Source: Rhizobium cauense
GTDB lineage: Bacteria; Pseudomonadota; Alphaproteobacteria; Rhizobiales; Rhizobiaceae
NCBI RefSeq assembly: GCF_019511525.1
Contig: NZ_JAEUAT010000004.1
Location: 372,001 to 436,000, forward strand
Reading direction: 5' to 3'
DNA: 64,000 nt
The position numbers were made by a program, and so were the translations under genes. The notes below the pieces were generated by a model. That model was not told the DNA's origin and made no database searches. It saw nothing but the letters and a program-made list of their open reading frames with translations. This document shows, in pieces, positions 25,463 through 34,883 of the stretch. Position 1 is the stretch's first letter. Each line of letters starts with the position of its first letter.

Positions 25463-25936
25463 ATGACACGAATGATACACCTTTCCCTTGATATTAACGG
25501 GCGGCGCCATGAGTTTGACGCCGAGCCTCGAACAACCCTGCTCGATGCATTGCGCGAGAAACTTGGGCTTACGGGAACAAAGAAGGGTTGCGACCAGGGG
25601 CAGTGCGGCGCCTGCACCGTTCACGTCGATGGCAAGCGTGTGCTTGCGTGCCTGACGCTTGCCGCCCAGGTTGAAGGTCGCAGCATTACAACGATTGAAG
25701 GGCTGGCAACCGAAAACGGGGACCTGCATCCACTCCAGGTCGCCTTCCTCGAGCAGGACGCCTTCCAGTGCGGCTATTGTACTCCCGGCCAAATCATGTC
25801 TGCTGTCGCGTGCATTCGCGAAGGCTGTGCAGGCTCTGATGCGGAGGTTCGCGAATACATGGCAGGCAATCTCTGTCGATGTGGCGCCTACAATCATATT
25901 GTGGCTGCGGTGCGCCAAGCTGCGGAGATGGCGTGA
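25463..25936 (+). CDS. Molybdenum hydroxylase, 2Fe-2S subunit (YagT-like)
   Basis: 157 aa small subunit of the xanthine oxidase family. The plant-type ferredoxin cluster is GCDQGQCGACTVHVDGKRVLAC (four Cys). The second cluster domain has QCGYCTPGQIMSA and GNLCRCGAYNHI. It transfers electrons from the Mo site to FAD in the cytoplasm, or after Tat export in some relatives; no Tat signal is seen here. The ATG at 25463 follows GGAG. It is the first of three overlapping genes in the order typical of aldehyde-oxidase operons. Confidence 0.95.
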   Translation: MTRMIHLSLDINGRRHEFDAEPRTTLLDALREKLGLTGTKKGCDQGQCGACTVHVDGKRVLACLTLAAQVEGRSITTIEGLATENGDLHPLQVAFLEQDAFQCGYCTPGQIMSAVACIREGCAGSDAEVREYMAGNLCRCGAYNHIVAAVRQAAEMA

Positions 25937-26919
25937 TGAGAAACTTCAGCTATTCCCGGGCAACCTCGATTTACGATGCTCGCAAGCGTGCCGCGCAAGC
26001 AGGCTCGGTGCTCCTTGCTGGCGGTACGACGCTTCTCGATCTCGCCAAATGCGGCGTAGTTGAGCCCGAGGAGGTTGTAGACATCAGCCATCTTTCGGAG
26101 CTGTCGCAGATCTCCGCTGATGCCGATGGAGTGACGATCGGCGCGCTTGCGAAAATGGAAGAGGTCGCCAAAAGCCCCGGGATTCGCGCAAATTACCCGG
26201 CCATTTCACAATCGCTCCTGCTCGCGGCATCGGCACAACTGCGCAACATGGCAAGCATCGGTGGCAATCTTCTGCAGCGGACGCGCTGTCCCTACTTCCG
26301 CGATCCCGGAGCATTTTCCGCATGCAACAAGCGAAATCCAGGCTCGGGCTGTTCTGCGATCGGTGGTGTAACGCGCAATCACGCGGTACTTGGCACGAGC
26401 GACGCGTGTATTGCGTCCTATCCCGGTGATCTCGCCACCGCACTGGTTGCCCTGGATGCAACGATTGATCTGGGTGATCGCAGTGTGGCTGCGCAGGATT
26501 TCTTCCTCCTTCCCGGTGACACACCAGAACGCGAGACACTCCTGGAAAATGGCGAGATGGTGATCGCCATCAAAGTTCCAGCGTCACAGCTTGCCAGAAA
26601 CTCGACCTACCTGAAAGTTCGCGATCGGCAGTCCTATGAATTTGCCGCTGCAAGTGCTGCTGTCGGACTGGAATTGGAGACTGACGGTAGGACGGTCCGC
26701 GATATTCGCGTCGCGTTGGGTGGTGTTGCTGCCAAGCCGTGGCGCGCAAAGTCGGTCGAACAAGCGCTGATTGGCAAGGTCCTCGATGTCGGCGCAGTCG
26801 AAACCGCAAGCCGACTGGCCGTGGAAGGCGCAGTGGCCCATGGCAGCAATCGCTACAAGATAGAACTCGCGCCGCGTGTCGTTGCGCGCGCCATTTTGAG
26901 CATGGGAGGTCTCGCATGA
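25936..26919 (+). CDS. Molybdenum hydroxylase, FAD-binding subunit (YagS-like)
   Basis: 327 aa. Features include the FAD-binding LLAGGTTLLDLAKCGV loop, QLRNMASIGGNLLQRTRCPYFRD and a CNKRNPGSGCSAIGG stretch whose two Cys recall the extra 4Fe-4S site of YagS/4-hydroxybenzoyl-CoA-type subunits. The real start is the ATG at 25936, overlapping the previous stop (TGATG). It pairs with the flanking Fe-S and Mo subunits. Confidence 0.93.
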   Translation: MRNFSYSRATSIYDARKRAAQAGSVLLAGGTTLLDLAKCGVVEPEEVVDISHLSELSQISADADGVTIGALAKMEEVAKSPGIRANYPAISQSLLLAASAQLRNMASIGGNLLQRTRCPYFRDPGAFSACNKRNPGSGCSAIGGVTRNHAVLGTSDACIASYPGDLATALVALDATIDLGDRSVAAQDFFLLPGDTPERETLLENGEMVIAIKVPASQLARNSTYLKVRDRQSYEFAAASAAVGLELETDGRTVRDIRVALGGVAAKPWRAKSVEQALIGKVLDVGAVETASRLAVEGAVAHGSNRYKIELAPRVVARAILSMGGLA

Positions 26920-29207
26920 CCATCGTGGAACCCCGCAAACGTGGTGATGCCTCTGACGGTACGATCGGCAGTCGACTTTCACGCTTTGACGGAAGGCTGA
27001 AGATCACCGGTGCAGCAACATATGCCTTGGAGCAACCGGTCGAGGGGCTCGCCTACGCAGTCCTGGTACAGACCAGGGTCGCTGCCGGTCGGGTTATGAA
27101 GGTCGACACTGCAAAGGCAAGAGCGGCGGCAGGCACACTGCTGGTACTGACGCCCGATGACGATCTTGGCTTGAAGGTCGCATCCGACTGGTATGGAAAC
27201 CGGCCGGAAGACCAGCCGTACCATCCACTTTCACCTGCTATCAGCTTCAATGGCCAGGCGGTCGCCGCTGTGGTCTGCGAAACGCTGGAGCAGGCCACCG
27301 AAGCTGCACGGCTGGTCGACGTCACCTATGAGGAGGCTTCTGCCATCATCGGATTTGATGATTCCGAGGCAGGCGAGGCAAGATCGCTCGATGCGCTTAC
27401 AGTAAGCTGGGGAGATGCGGAGGCAGCACTTGCGACTTCGCCGGTGCGCATCGAGGCGGAGTATCGTACGCCGCGGGAGTATCATGTGGCGATAGAGCCG
27501 CATGGTCTCGTGGCGAAATGGCAAGGAGATCAGCTTACCATTTGGGAACCCAGCCAGTGGACGCACGGCATGGCGCGCACCTATGCCGAATGGTATGGGC
27601 TACCTTACGAAAATGTTCGCATCGTTTCCCCATTCATCGGCGGCGGATTTGGTTCCAAGGCCACAGCCTATGCCTATGGCGCTGTTGCAACGGCAGCGGC
27701 ACGCAAGTTGGGGCGGCCGGTGAAGCTTGCTGTGACACGCCCGCAGACCTTCACTGCATATGGTGGCCGCGCGGCAACCAGGCAAACAATCGCCCTCGGC
27801 GCAAGTGCCGACGGCGTGCTGCAATCGATTGTCCACGGGGGTTCCAGCGAGACCGCCACCTATGCCGATTTTCCCGAGCAGACAAACGCGGCAACGCCTT
27901 TGATGTATGCTGTGGATAACTTCAGGGCGAAACACAGTCTGGTGTCGGTGAACACGGTCATGCCCGGAGCACTGCGTGCGCCCGGCAAGAATCCGAGCGC
28001 TTTCGGTCTGGAAAGTGCGATGGACGAACTCGCCTATGCTGTTGGGATCGACCCGGTCGAAATCAGGCTTCGCAATTACGCCGAACGTGATCCACAATCA
28101 GGTAAACCGTGGTCGACCCGAAGATTGCGTGAAGCGCTTTTCGAGGGCGGCAAGGCGTTCGGTTGGTCACGCCGCAGTTTCGCGCCGCGCTCCATGCGCG
28201 ATGGCAGGCAACTTGTCGGCTGGGGTGTGGCGTGCGGTACGTTTCCGGTGCTGCGCGCATCGAGCGAAGCTCTCATCCGCATTCTCGCCGATGGCTCGAT
28301 CGAAGTCGTAAGCGGCGCGATCGACATGGGGCAGGGCACCTATACGATTCTTGCCCAGACGGCAGCCGAGGTACTCGGTGTTCCGCCCGAACGTGTTGAT
28401 GTTCGGCTGGGCGATTCATCACTTCCCGGCGCCACCGTTGCTGGAGGCTCGATGCTTGCCGGCGCCATCACTGGCGCGGTCCATAAGGCTGCATCGGCTG
28501 CGCGCGACGAATTGATCGGACTTGCGCTTGCCGACGCCGCTTCCCCATTTCGCGACACCGGCGCCAATACGTTGGTCGTCGCCAACGGATTTGTATCGGT
28601 TCCTCGAGACGGAGGCCTTTCAGTCTCAATTCCTGAGCTGATGAAAGCACTCGGGCGCGAAAGTATCGAGACGCAGCGCAATACACTGCCGGAAGGAGAG
28701 CAGGGGCCGGATGGCCATAAGAAGGCGTGGACGACAATGGGGAGCATTCAGGGGCCGACCGCCGGCGAGTTTTCGATGCATAGCTGGTGCGCGCATTTCG
28801 TGGAGGTGAAGGTGGACGAGGATTTCGGCACGACCCGTGTCACGCGCATGGTCTCCGCATTCGATTGCGGTCGGATCTACAACCCGAAGCTCGCCGAAAG
28901 CCAGTGGCGCGGCGGGATTATCATGGGGATCGGGCAGGCATTGCTCGAAGAGGGGTTGGTGGACCAGCGCAATGGCCGCATCGTCAACAACAATCTCGGT
29001 GACTATCTCGTTGCGACCAATGCCGATATACCGCCGATCCAGGTGATCTCGGTTGGTATTCCCGACCTCAATGCTTCAGTCCTGGGTGGAAAGGGCGTTG
29101 GTGAAGTCGGCATCGTCGGTGTTGCGCCGGCAATCGCCAATGCAGTGTTTCACGCAACCGGCAAGCGGGTTCGCGACCTTCCCATAACCCTTGAGAAGCT
29201 GTTGTAA
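26916..29207 (+). CDS. Molybdenum hydroxylase, molybdopterin-binding subunit (YagR-like)
   Basis: 763 aa, standard large subunit length. Mo-pterin motifs include PFIGGGFGSKATAY, GALRAPGKNPSAFGLESAMDELA, DMGQGTYTILAQTAAEVLG and the C-terminal GGKGVGEVGIVGVAPAIANAV, where Glu is the catalytic base. The ATG at 26916 overlaps the FAD subunit stop (ATGA). The likely activity is oxidation of an aldehyde or N-heterocycle; the substrate is not readable. The linked TetR gene may sense it. Confidence 0.95.
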   Translation: MTIVEPRKRGDASDGTIGSRLSRFDGRLKITGAATYALEQPVEGLAYAVLVQTRVAAGRVMKVDTAKARAAAGTLLVLTPDDDLGLKVASDWYGNRPEDQPYHPLSPAISFNGQAVAAVVCETLEQATEAARLVDVTYEEASAIIGFDDSEAGEARSLDALTVSWGDAEAALATSPVRIEAEYRTPREYHVAIEPHGLVAKWQGDQLTIWEPSQWTHGMARTYAEWYGLPYENVRIVSPFIGGGFGSKATAYAYGAVATAAARKLGRPVKLAVTRPQTFTAYGGRAATRQTIALGASADGVLQSIVHGGSSETATYADFPEQTNAATPLMYAVDNFRAKHSLVSVNTVMPGALRAPGKNPSAFGLESAMDELAYAVGIDPVEIRLRNYAERDPQSGKPWSTRRLREALFEGGKAFGWSRRSFAPRSMRDGRQLVGWGVACGTFPVLRASSEALIRILADGSIEVVSGAIDMGQGTYTILAQTAAEVLGVPPERVDVRLGDSSLPGATVAGGSMLAGAITGAVHKAASAARDELIGLALADAASPFRDTGANTLVVANGFVSVPRDGGLSVSIPELMKALGRESIETQRNTLPEGEQGPDGHKKAWTTMGSIQGPTAGEFSMHSWCAHFVEVKVDEDFGTTRVTRMVSAFDCGRIYNPKLAESQWRGGIIMGIGQALLEEGLVDQRNGRIVNNNLGDYLVATNADIPPIQVISVGIPDLNASVLGGKGVGEVGIVGVAPAIANAVFHATGKRVRDLPITLEKLL

Positions 29208-29396
29208 TGGGGCGGTTGGCAAGCTGATTGGACGGCAGGGTCGTCGTACGCAGAAACCATGTTCCTGCGTGGGCGGCCAACAAGTGCGAGTGGCCATCTT
29301 GTGACGTGTCTGATTTGGGGATTGTCAAAGGATGGACTTGCGCGACAAGCGGGACGATCACACATTGCACCACCGATCTCTCGCGAAGGACAAACA

Positions 29397-30368
29397 ATGA
29401 GCGGCAGTTTCTTTCAACCGGTCGATGCTGCCGAGGTTCCACGCTTTGCGGGTCACTCAACCTTCATGCGCCTGCCTGCCGTGAAGGACGCAAAGGGCCT
29501 GGATGTCGCGCTTGTTGGCATTCCGTGGGACGGCGGCACGACGAACCGGGCCGGCGCCCGCCATGGCCCACGCGAGGTTCGAAACCAGTCAAGCCTGATG
29601 CGACGGGTACATCATGTCTCAGGTACGGAACCATACAGTATTGCCAACGTCGCCGACGTTGGAGATCTCGCGGTCAACCCGATCGATCTCATGGATGGTC
29701 TCCACCGTATCGAAAAAGGCATGACGGAGATCGTTGCGGCAGGCGCAATACCGCTTTCAGTTGGCGGCGACCATCTAACCACGCTTCCGGTTTTGCGCGC
29801 TGTCGCGAAACAAGGGCCGGTCGGTCTCATCCATTTCGATGCGCATTCCGATACCAATGACCGCTACTTTGGAGACAACCCCTACACGCACGGCACGCCG
29901 TTCCGTCGTGCAATCGAGGAGGGATTGCTTGATCCCAGGCGCATCGTTCAGATCGGTATCCGTGGATCCATTTACGATCCCGGCGAACACGACTGGGCAA
30001 AGCAACAGGGCGTGCGCATCATCTACATGGAAGAGTTTGTGGGTCGTGGCGCGGAAGCGGTGATGCGGGAAGCACGCGACATTGCGGCCGGTTTGCCGAC
30101 CTACGTTACCTTCGATATTGACAGCATCGATCCGTCAATGGCGCCGGGAACCGGAACTCCTGAAGCCGGGGGCTTCACGACCCGTGAAGCTCAGCAGATG
30201 ATCCGGCTGCTTGCTGATGTGCCGATCATCGGCGCCGATGTGGTCGAGGTGTCTCCGCCCTTCGATCTCGCCGGCATGACTGCACTCGCTGGTGCCACAA
30301 TGATGTTCGAGCTTCTCTGCGTGATCGCCAGCCAAGTCGACGAGCGCCGGAAGAAAAATCAGGCCTGA
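29397..30368 (+). CDS. Agmatinase / ureohydrolase family enzyme
   Basis: 323 aa. The Mn2+ motifs of ureohydrolases are all present: SVGGDHLTTLP, GLIHFDAHSDTND and YVTFDIDSIDPSMAPGTGTPE. The family includes agmatinase, guanidinobutyrase and guanidinopropionase, and specificity cannot be fixed by eye. The ATG at 29397 begins the conserved part; upstream codons in the same frame look non-coding. It lies 189 bp after the molybdenum hydroxylase operon on the same strand, so the two may share a pathway such as oxidation of guanidino-aldehydes. Its 3' end overlaps the convergent flavin reductase by 10 bp. Confidence 0.9.
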   Translation: MSGSFFQPVDAAEVPRFAGHSTFMRLPAVKDAKGLDVALVGIPWDGGTTNRAGARHGPREVRNQSSLMRRVHHVSGTEPYSIANVADVGDLAVNPIDLMDGLHRIEKGMTEIVAAGAIPLSVGGDHLTTLPVLRAVAKQGPVGLIHFDAHSDTNDRYFGDNPYTHGTPFRRAIEEGLLDPRRIVQIGIRGSIYDPGEHDWAKQQGVRIIYMEEFVGRGAEAVMREARDIAAGLPTYVTFDIDSIDPSMAPGTGTPEAGGFTTREAQQMIRLLADVPIIGADVVEVSPPFDLAGMTALAGATMMFELLCVIASQVDERRKKNQA

Positions 30369-30895
30369 GCGCGTTCCACTTGAATACTGCTATGCAGGCG
30401 GCGATAGCCACCGCGCCAGTAAAGCAGTGGCTCGACGTCTTCGCGGGTCTCAATTGCGCACACGCGCCCGATCAGGATGGCATGCGAGTGATGATTGAAG
30501 GCGGCCTCCAATTCACAGTCCAGAACGGTCAGGGCATCCTTCAGGGCCGATGTTCCGGTGGAAAGGCGGTACCACTGCGCACACGCATACCGTTCTGCGC
30601 CACGTCGTCCGTCAAATCCGGCAAAGGATTGCGCAACGTCTTCCTGGCCAGATGACAGTACGTTGACGCAGAAGCGGCGGTACTTCTCTAGAGCGGGCCA
30701 TGACGAGGAGGCTCGGTTGACGCTGACAATGAGTGACGGCACTTCGGCTGACAGTGAAGAAACCGAGGTCGCCGTGAAGCCTGTGCGGTCGTTGTGTTCG
30801 CCAACGGTGATCACGCTGACCGCCCCCGCCAATTGTCGCATCGACAGTTTGAATGTGGATTGTTCGACAACTGCTTGCGGTGAAAGATTGTCCAT
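30359..30895 (-). CDS. Flavin reductase (HpaC/NtaB-like) of a two-component monooxygenase
   Basis: 178 aa. The flavin reductase-like split barrel shows RQLAGAVSVITVGEHNDRTGFTATSVSSLSAEVPSLIVSVNRASSS, then FCVNVLSSGQEDVAQSF. The ATG at 30895 follows AGGAGA. It supplies FMNH2 to the monooxygenase encoded 28 bp upstream on the same strand. The stop overlaps the agmatinase-like gene. Confidence 0.92.
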   Translation of the reverse strand: MDNLSPQAVVEQSTFKLSMRQLAGAVSVITVGEHNDRTGFTATSVSSLSAEVPSLIVSVNRASSSWPALEKYRRFCVNVLSSGQEDVAQSFAGFDGRRGAERYACAQWYRLSTGTSALKDALTVLDCELEAAFNHHSHAILIGRVCAIETREDVEPLLYWRGGYRRLHSSIQVERAQA

Positions 30896-30923
30896 TGCTT
30901 TGTCTCCTGCGTCGGGTCGCGAT

Positions 30924-32264
30924 CTAGGCCATCGCAAAACGGTTCACCGGCATAGAAAGCCCGAGGTTTTCTCGTAGAGTTTTGCCCTCGTATTCGTCAC
31001 GGAAGAGCCCGCGGCGCCGCAACTCCGGCAAGACAAGCTTGATGAAGTCGTCAAGGCTGGATGGCAGTGTCGGAAACATCAGGATAAAGCCATCTGCCGC
31101 TCGGGTTTCGAACCATTCCTCCATGAAGTCTGCGATCTGCGTCGGCGTACCGGTGATGCCGTTTCCCGTATGCTTCTCGGCGTAGTGACGTACCAGTTCC
31201 CCAACCGTGCGGCCGCTCTTCACGAAGTCGACCAATTCCTCGAACAGCGCGCGCGACCCCTTTGGAGAGGCCGGTAGGCGCTCCATCGGAAAGGGTTTGT
31301 CGAGTGGCACGCCGGTAAGGTCTGCTTCCAGGAACTCCGACAGCATCAGGCGCCCGACGTCCGGATGCATCTTGTCAATTAGGTAGCCGACTTTGGCCTT
31401 CGCCTCAGCCTCGGTCTCACCGACATTCAAAACCACGCCCGGCATGATCTTGAGGTCGTCGGGCTTGCGTCCATAGGCCGGCATACGGCTCTTGACGTTT
31501 TCGTAGAATGCTCGGTTCCGGTCGATGTTGGAGGCGAGACTGAAGACAATCTCGGCCGTGCGCGCAGCCATGTCCATGCCGGGCTCAGAGCCGCCGGCCT
31601 GGGCAATGACCGGCCGGCCCTGCGGCGAGCGGGCAATGTTCAGGGGACCGCGGACCTGGAAGTGTTTACCCTTGTGGTTGAGCGTGTGATGTTTGTTCTT
31701 GTCATAGTAAATGCCGCTCTCGCGATCGAGTAGAAGCGCGCCGTCTTCGAAGCTATCCCAGAGGCCAAAGACAACATCCACGAACTCGTTGCCGCGCTCA
31801 TAGCGCAAGGCATGCGGATCGAGGCCTTCTCGATTGAAGTTGTAGCCGGTCTCGTCGTGGTCGGAAGTCACGACATTCCAGCAGGCGCGGCCACCACTCA
31901 GATGGTCAATCGAGGCGAAGAGACGCGCGACATTGTAGGGTTCGTAGTAGCTGGTCGAAACGGTGGCCACCAGGCCAAGTTCCTTGGTGGTCACGGATAG
32001 GGCGGAAAGCAACGACAAGGGCTCAAAGCGATTCATCTTTGTCGGTATGCGGGCAAGCGCGTCAGGATCGCCGACTGCGGCAGCGGGCGAGTCCGCCATG
32101 AACATGAAGTCGAACTTCGCCGCCTCCGAGCGCCTTGCAACCTCGAGAAGATGACTGAATTCATTGGCGCCGTGGACGTCGCTTGCCGGGTGAAGCCAGG
32201 ACGCGGGGTGGAAACCGAACGTATAGACGAAGGTCCCGAGTTTCATCTTGTCGCTGCGCGCCAT
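30924..32264 (-). CDS. FMNH2-dependent monooxygenase (NtaA/SnaA/DszA family)
   Basis: 446 aa, the length of the NtaA/DszA group. Signature stretches are SWLHPASDVHGANEFSHLLEVARRSEAAKFDFMFMAD, YNVARLFASIDHLSGGRACWNVVTS and GRPVIAQAGGSEPGMDMAARTAEIVFSLA. The ATG at 32264 follows AGGAGA at seven bases. Such enzymes oxidise organosulfur compounds, aminopolycarboxylates or aromatic N/S compounds using FMNH2 from a partner reductase, here the next gene. The substrate is unknown; sulfur scavenging is the most common role. Confidence 0.92.
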   Translation of the reverse strand: MARSDKMKLGTFVYTFGFHPASWLHPASDVHGANEFSHLLEVARRSEAAKFDFMFMADSPAAAVGDPDALARIPTKMNRFEPLSLLSALSVTTKELGLVATVSTSYYEPYNVARLFASIDHLSGGRACWNVVTSDHDETGYNFNREGLDPHALRYERGNEFVDVVFGLWDSFEDGALLLDRESGIYYDKNKHHTLNHKGKHFQVRGPLNIARSPQGRPVIAQAGGSEPGMDMAARTAEIVFSLASNIDRNRAFYENVKSRMPAYGRKPDDLKIMPGVVLNVGETEAEAKAKVGYLIDKMHPDVGRLMLSEFLEADLTGVPLDKPFPMERLPASPKGSRALFEELVDFVKSGRTVGELVRHYAEKHTGNGITGTPTQIADFMEEWFETRAADGFILMFPTLPSSLDDFIKLVLPELRRRGLFRDEYEGKTLRENLGLSMPVNRFAMA

Positions 32265-32531
32265 GTCATTCTCCTAAAGGCCCCGATTGCCTAAGGTAAC
32301 GCCACGCGCCTTTTTTCATCAATGCGACGATGCTAACTTCCAGTTTAGTTTTTCTAAATGGTCCCTGCCTCAATTAATCGAGACAGCTGATCATCATCAA
32401 CAAACAACAATAAAATAATCAGATCATCATCAGGAGCAGCAGCGGCAACAGATTGATGAAACCGGTCTAGTTGTGCCTGTGAGGGAACTGAGTTTGGTGC
32501 AACGCTGGTCACGTCTAGCAGGGACGGTTGA

Positions 32532-32786
32532 TCAGTGTGGCATCAGGTCAGAAGACGTAATCCATACTCGCCCATCATAGGCCAGTTGGCCGTCCGCGAA
32601 CTTGCGATCGGCGATCCCTTCGTACACACGCAGGTTGCGTATGATGCCTTGGACCAGGTCACTTTCGCCAGCTGGCATAGCATCGTTGGAGATGCATACC
32701 GTCTGATACAGACCTCCTTCAGACATCACCAAAATAGCGTGGCTGCCATACAGCTTGATTTTACCGGGAACGGTTGAGAGCGACAT
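32532..32786 (-). CDS. Small hypothetical protein (84 aa) behind a CtrA box
   Basis: Begins MSLSTVPGKIKLYGSHAILV and has IIRNLRVYEGIADRKFADGQLAYDGRVWITSSDLMPH. It shows no membrane segment or known motif; the two halves look like beta-strand-rich small domains. The ATG at 32786 follows GAGGAGG, a strong ribosome site, which supports a real gene. A perfect CtrA-type site lies 65-79 bp upstream. I recognise no family. Confidence 0.7.
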   Translation of the reverse strand: MSLSTVPGKIKLYGSHAILVMSEGGLYQTVCISNDAMPAGESDLVQGIIRNLRVYEGIADRKFADGQLAYDGRVWITSSDLMPH

Positions 32787-32850
32787 AGCGTCCTCCTCGA
32801 AAATTTCCGGAGACTGAGACTTTGTTTTCCCCGAAGCTAGGCAGGCATGG

Positions 32851-32865
32851 TTAACGAAAAGTTAA
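32851..32865 (-). promoter_or_regulatory. Perfect CtrA-type box (TTAA-N7-TTAA)
   Basis: TTAA-CGAAAAG-TTAA sits 65 bp upstream of the 84-aa gene on the minus strand, a typical distance for CtrA control. This is the second exact match in the window; the first precedes minC. Confidence 0.65.
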
Positions 32866-33403
32866 CGCGGGGCAATTCCGCCATCCGGAGATGCGGAGCC
32901 ACAAAAAGACTGATTGGGGTTGCCCCAGCAAGCTCGGAATGAGTACTTCCTGTGCGCTGGTACAATGTCGGCACCGCAGAGAGAAATGCTTATGCATGTG
33001 GACGGGTTGACGATCTCGTACGGCATGCAGCAATCCACGCTGAAGCTCGGCATTGCCGCCATATTACCCGTGCCACAATGCGGTCTTTGACGATTGATGA
33101 TCGATGGGTTGAGTTTCAATCCATCTGCTGCGCCCGACGGAACTACAATTAGTTGAATGTCGATTTTTCGGCGTCGGCTAGATGGCCGCAAGCGCCTGCA
33201 ATTTTTGCATAATCTGCCTGTGCGTCTCGCGCGGGGGCTGTCGGAGCACTACTCGCTCGAAAGAGCGGGACTGAACCAACCGCCACCTACACTTAGGTAC
33301 GAATTGCGTAGCGTTCTGGACAGGGTGTCATCATGACAATGATGCGTTACGACGTTGCCAGAGACCAACCCGCAACAAGCGCGTCGCGAGCGCAAGGAGC
33401 CAC
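32866..33403. other. Intergenic region upstream of the Old Yellow Enzyme gene
   Basis: About 540 bp. Frames on both strands are open for up to about 100 codons but resemble nothing known. A 13-bp perfect palindrome TGTCATCATGACA (33326-33338) lies 66 bp before the flavin oxidoreductase start and may be its operator. Confidence 0.4.
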
Positions 33404-34507
33404 ATGCGAAACCCTGTACTCTTTAACCCCTTCCGCGTGGCTGGGCTGGAGCTTTCTAACCGCATCGTCATCGCCCCTATGTGTCAGTACTCAGCAGAGA
33501 ACGGGTGCATGACTGACTGGCATCTGATGCACTTGGGGCAGCTAGCTCTTTCGGGAGCGGGATTGCTGACCATAGAGGCTACCGCCGTAGTGCCGGAGGG
33601 CAGGATCACCTTCGCTGATGTTGGGCTGTACGATGACGCAACCGAAGCCGCCATGGCTCGGACGCTGGAGGGCGTGCGAAGATACTCGGACGTCCCAATC
33701 GCCATTCAACTCGCCCATGCCGGTCGTAAAGCATCCACGGACATCCCATGGCGAGGCGGCAAACAGATCCCGCCCGATCATGCGAATGGTTGGCAGACTG
33801 AAGCGCCTTCTGCCGTGGCCTTTAACTCAGACTACGCGCCACCCAATGCTCTGGACCAGGGTGGGTTGGAACGCATTCGCAATGCTTTTGTCTCGGCGGC
33901 AAGGCGTGCCGCCAACATCGGTATCGATGCCGTCCAGATCCACGCTGCGCATGGCTATCTCCTCCATCAATTCCTTTCGCCACTGTCCAATCTGCGGACT
34001 GACAACTACGGCGGAACGATCGCGAATAGAATGCGCTTTCCGCTGGAAATCTTCGATGCCGTAAGGAGCGCGTTCCCGGCGAGCAGGCCGGTCACAATAA
34101 GAGTTTCGGCTACAGATTGGGTTCACGGAGGTCTGGAACTGTCGGAAGTCATTGCCTTTGCAAAGGAGCTTGAGGCGAGGGGATGTGACGCCATCCATGT
34201 ATCGAGCGGCGGGCTTGATCCCAAGCAATCAATCCCCGTCGGCCCAAGCTACCAGGTCCCACTTGCGCGGGCCATCAAGAACGAGGTCAAGGTCCCCGTT
34301 GTGGCTGTTGGTTTGATAACGGAGCCTGCTCAAGCCGAAGCGATTGTGTCCACTGGTGACGCTGATCTGATCGCGATTGCACGGGCCGCACTCTATGATC
34401 CTCGTTGGCCATGGCACGCAGCCGCCGCACTTGGGGGCCAGGTATCCGCACCCCCGCAATATTTGAGATCGCAGCCCTCGCAATACAGGGATTTGTTCCG
34501 AACGTAA
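33404..34507 (+). CDS. Old Yellow Enzyme family NADH:flavin oxidoreductase (YqjM/NamA-like)
   Basis: 367 aa. Typical YqjM-class features are NRIVIAPMCQYSAENGCMTDWHLMHLGQLALSGAGLLTIEATAV with the active-site Cys, QLAHAGRKAS, VQIHAAHGYLLHQFLSPLSNLRTDNYGG and a C-terminal DADLIAIARAALYDPRWPWHAA. It binds FMN and reduces activated alkenes of electrophilic stress compounds. The ATG at 33404 follows AAGGAG. Confidence 0.94.
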   Translation: MRNPVLFNPFRVAGLELSNRIVIAPMCQYSAENGCMTDWHLMHLGQLALSGAGLLTIEATAVVPEGRITFADVGLYDDATEAAMARTLEGVRRYSDVPIAIQLAHAGRKASTDIPWRGGKQIPPDHANGWQTEAPSAVAFNSDYAPPNALDQGGLERIRNAFVSAARRAANIGIDAVQIHAAHGYLLHQFLSPLSNLRTDNYGGTIANRMRFPLEIFDAVRSAFPASRPVTIRVSATDWVHGGLELSEVIAFAKELEARGCDAIHVSSGGLDPKQSIPVGPSYQVPLARAIKNEVKVPVVAVGLITEPAQAEAIVSTGDADLIAIARAALYDPRWPWHAAAALGGQVSAPPQYLRSQPSQYRDLFRT

Positions 34508-34582
34508 CGTTGGAATTGGCGCGGTGGGAGCGCGCATGGTTTCCGCGGCTGGCCCTATTCGGAATAATGTCTCGAAAAGCAA

Positions 34583-34613
34583 AGCCCGGTGCTGCGAGCG
34601 GCAGCTCCGGGCC
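34583..34613 (+). terminator. Long hairpin after the Old Yellow Enzyme gene
   Basis: AGCCCGG and CCGGGCC flank an inner GCTGC/GCAGC stem, giving a long GC hairpin 75 bp after the stop. The T-tract is poor (CTCTTT), so it is a weak terminator or an RNA-stabilising structure. Confidence 0.5.
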
Positions 34614-34883
34614 TCTTTGGCTGTGGCTTATGGAGCTGGAAAGTTCCGACGCAGTTCAACAAGCATTTGTTGAATGATCATGAGGCGAAGGACCCCCCAC
34701 CCAACCTGCATTCGATTATACGCTTGCGATCAAAGCGCTTTGTTACGGGGTGCGAGCTTTCCTTTTCCGGTTAAGTCGCCATGTCGTACTCGTGGGCACT
34801 GTTGAATGTTGTTCGGCCGCGAGAATGAAGATTGATTGTGCGGCTTGGACATTGGCGGTGCGCGGTTTGAATGAGGCTGGGGA
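34614..34883. other. Intergenic region
   Basis: 270 bp with no supported gene, following the hairpin and preceding a small hypothetical gene. Nothing specific is seen. Confidence 0.35.

Noticed and set aside
32380..32450. ATCATCATC / AGCAGC trinucleotide runs
   Set aside because: Too short and imperfect to be a CRISPR array or a meaningful microsatellite; noted only as a local AT-rich spacer feature.
32862..33191. 109-residue minus-strand frame and opposing plus-strand frame in the same place
   Set aside because: Neither has a ribosome site or recognisable domain; both could be chance in a GC-rich spacer.
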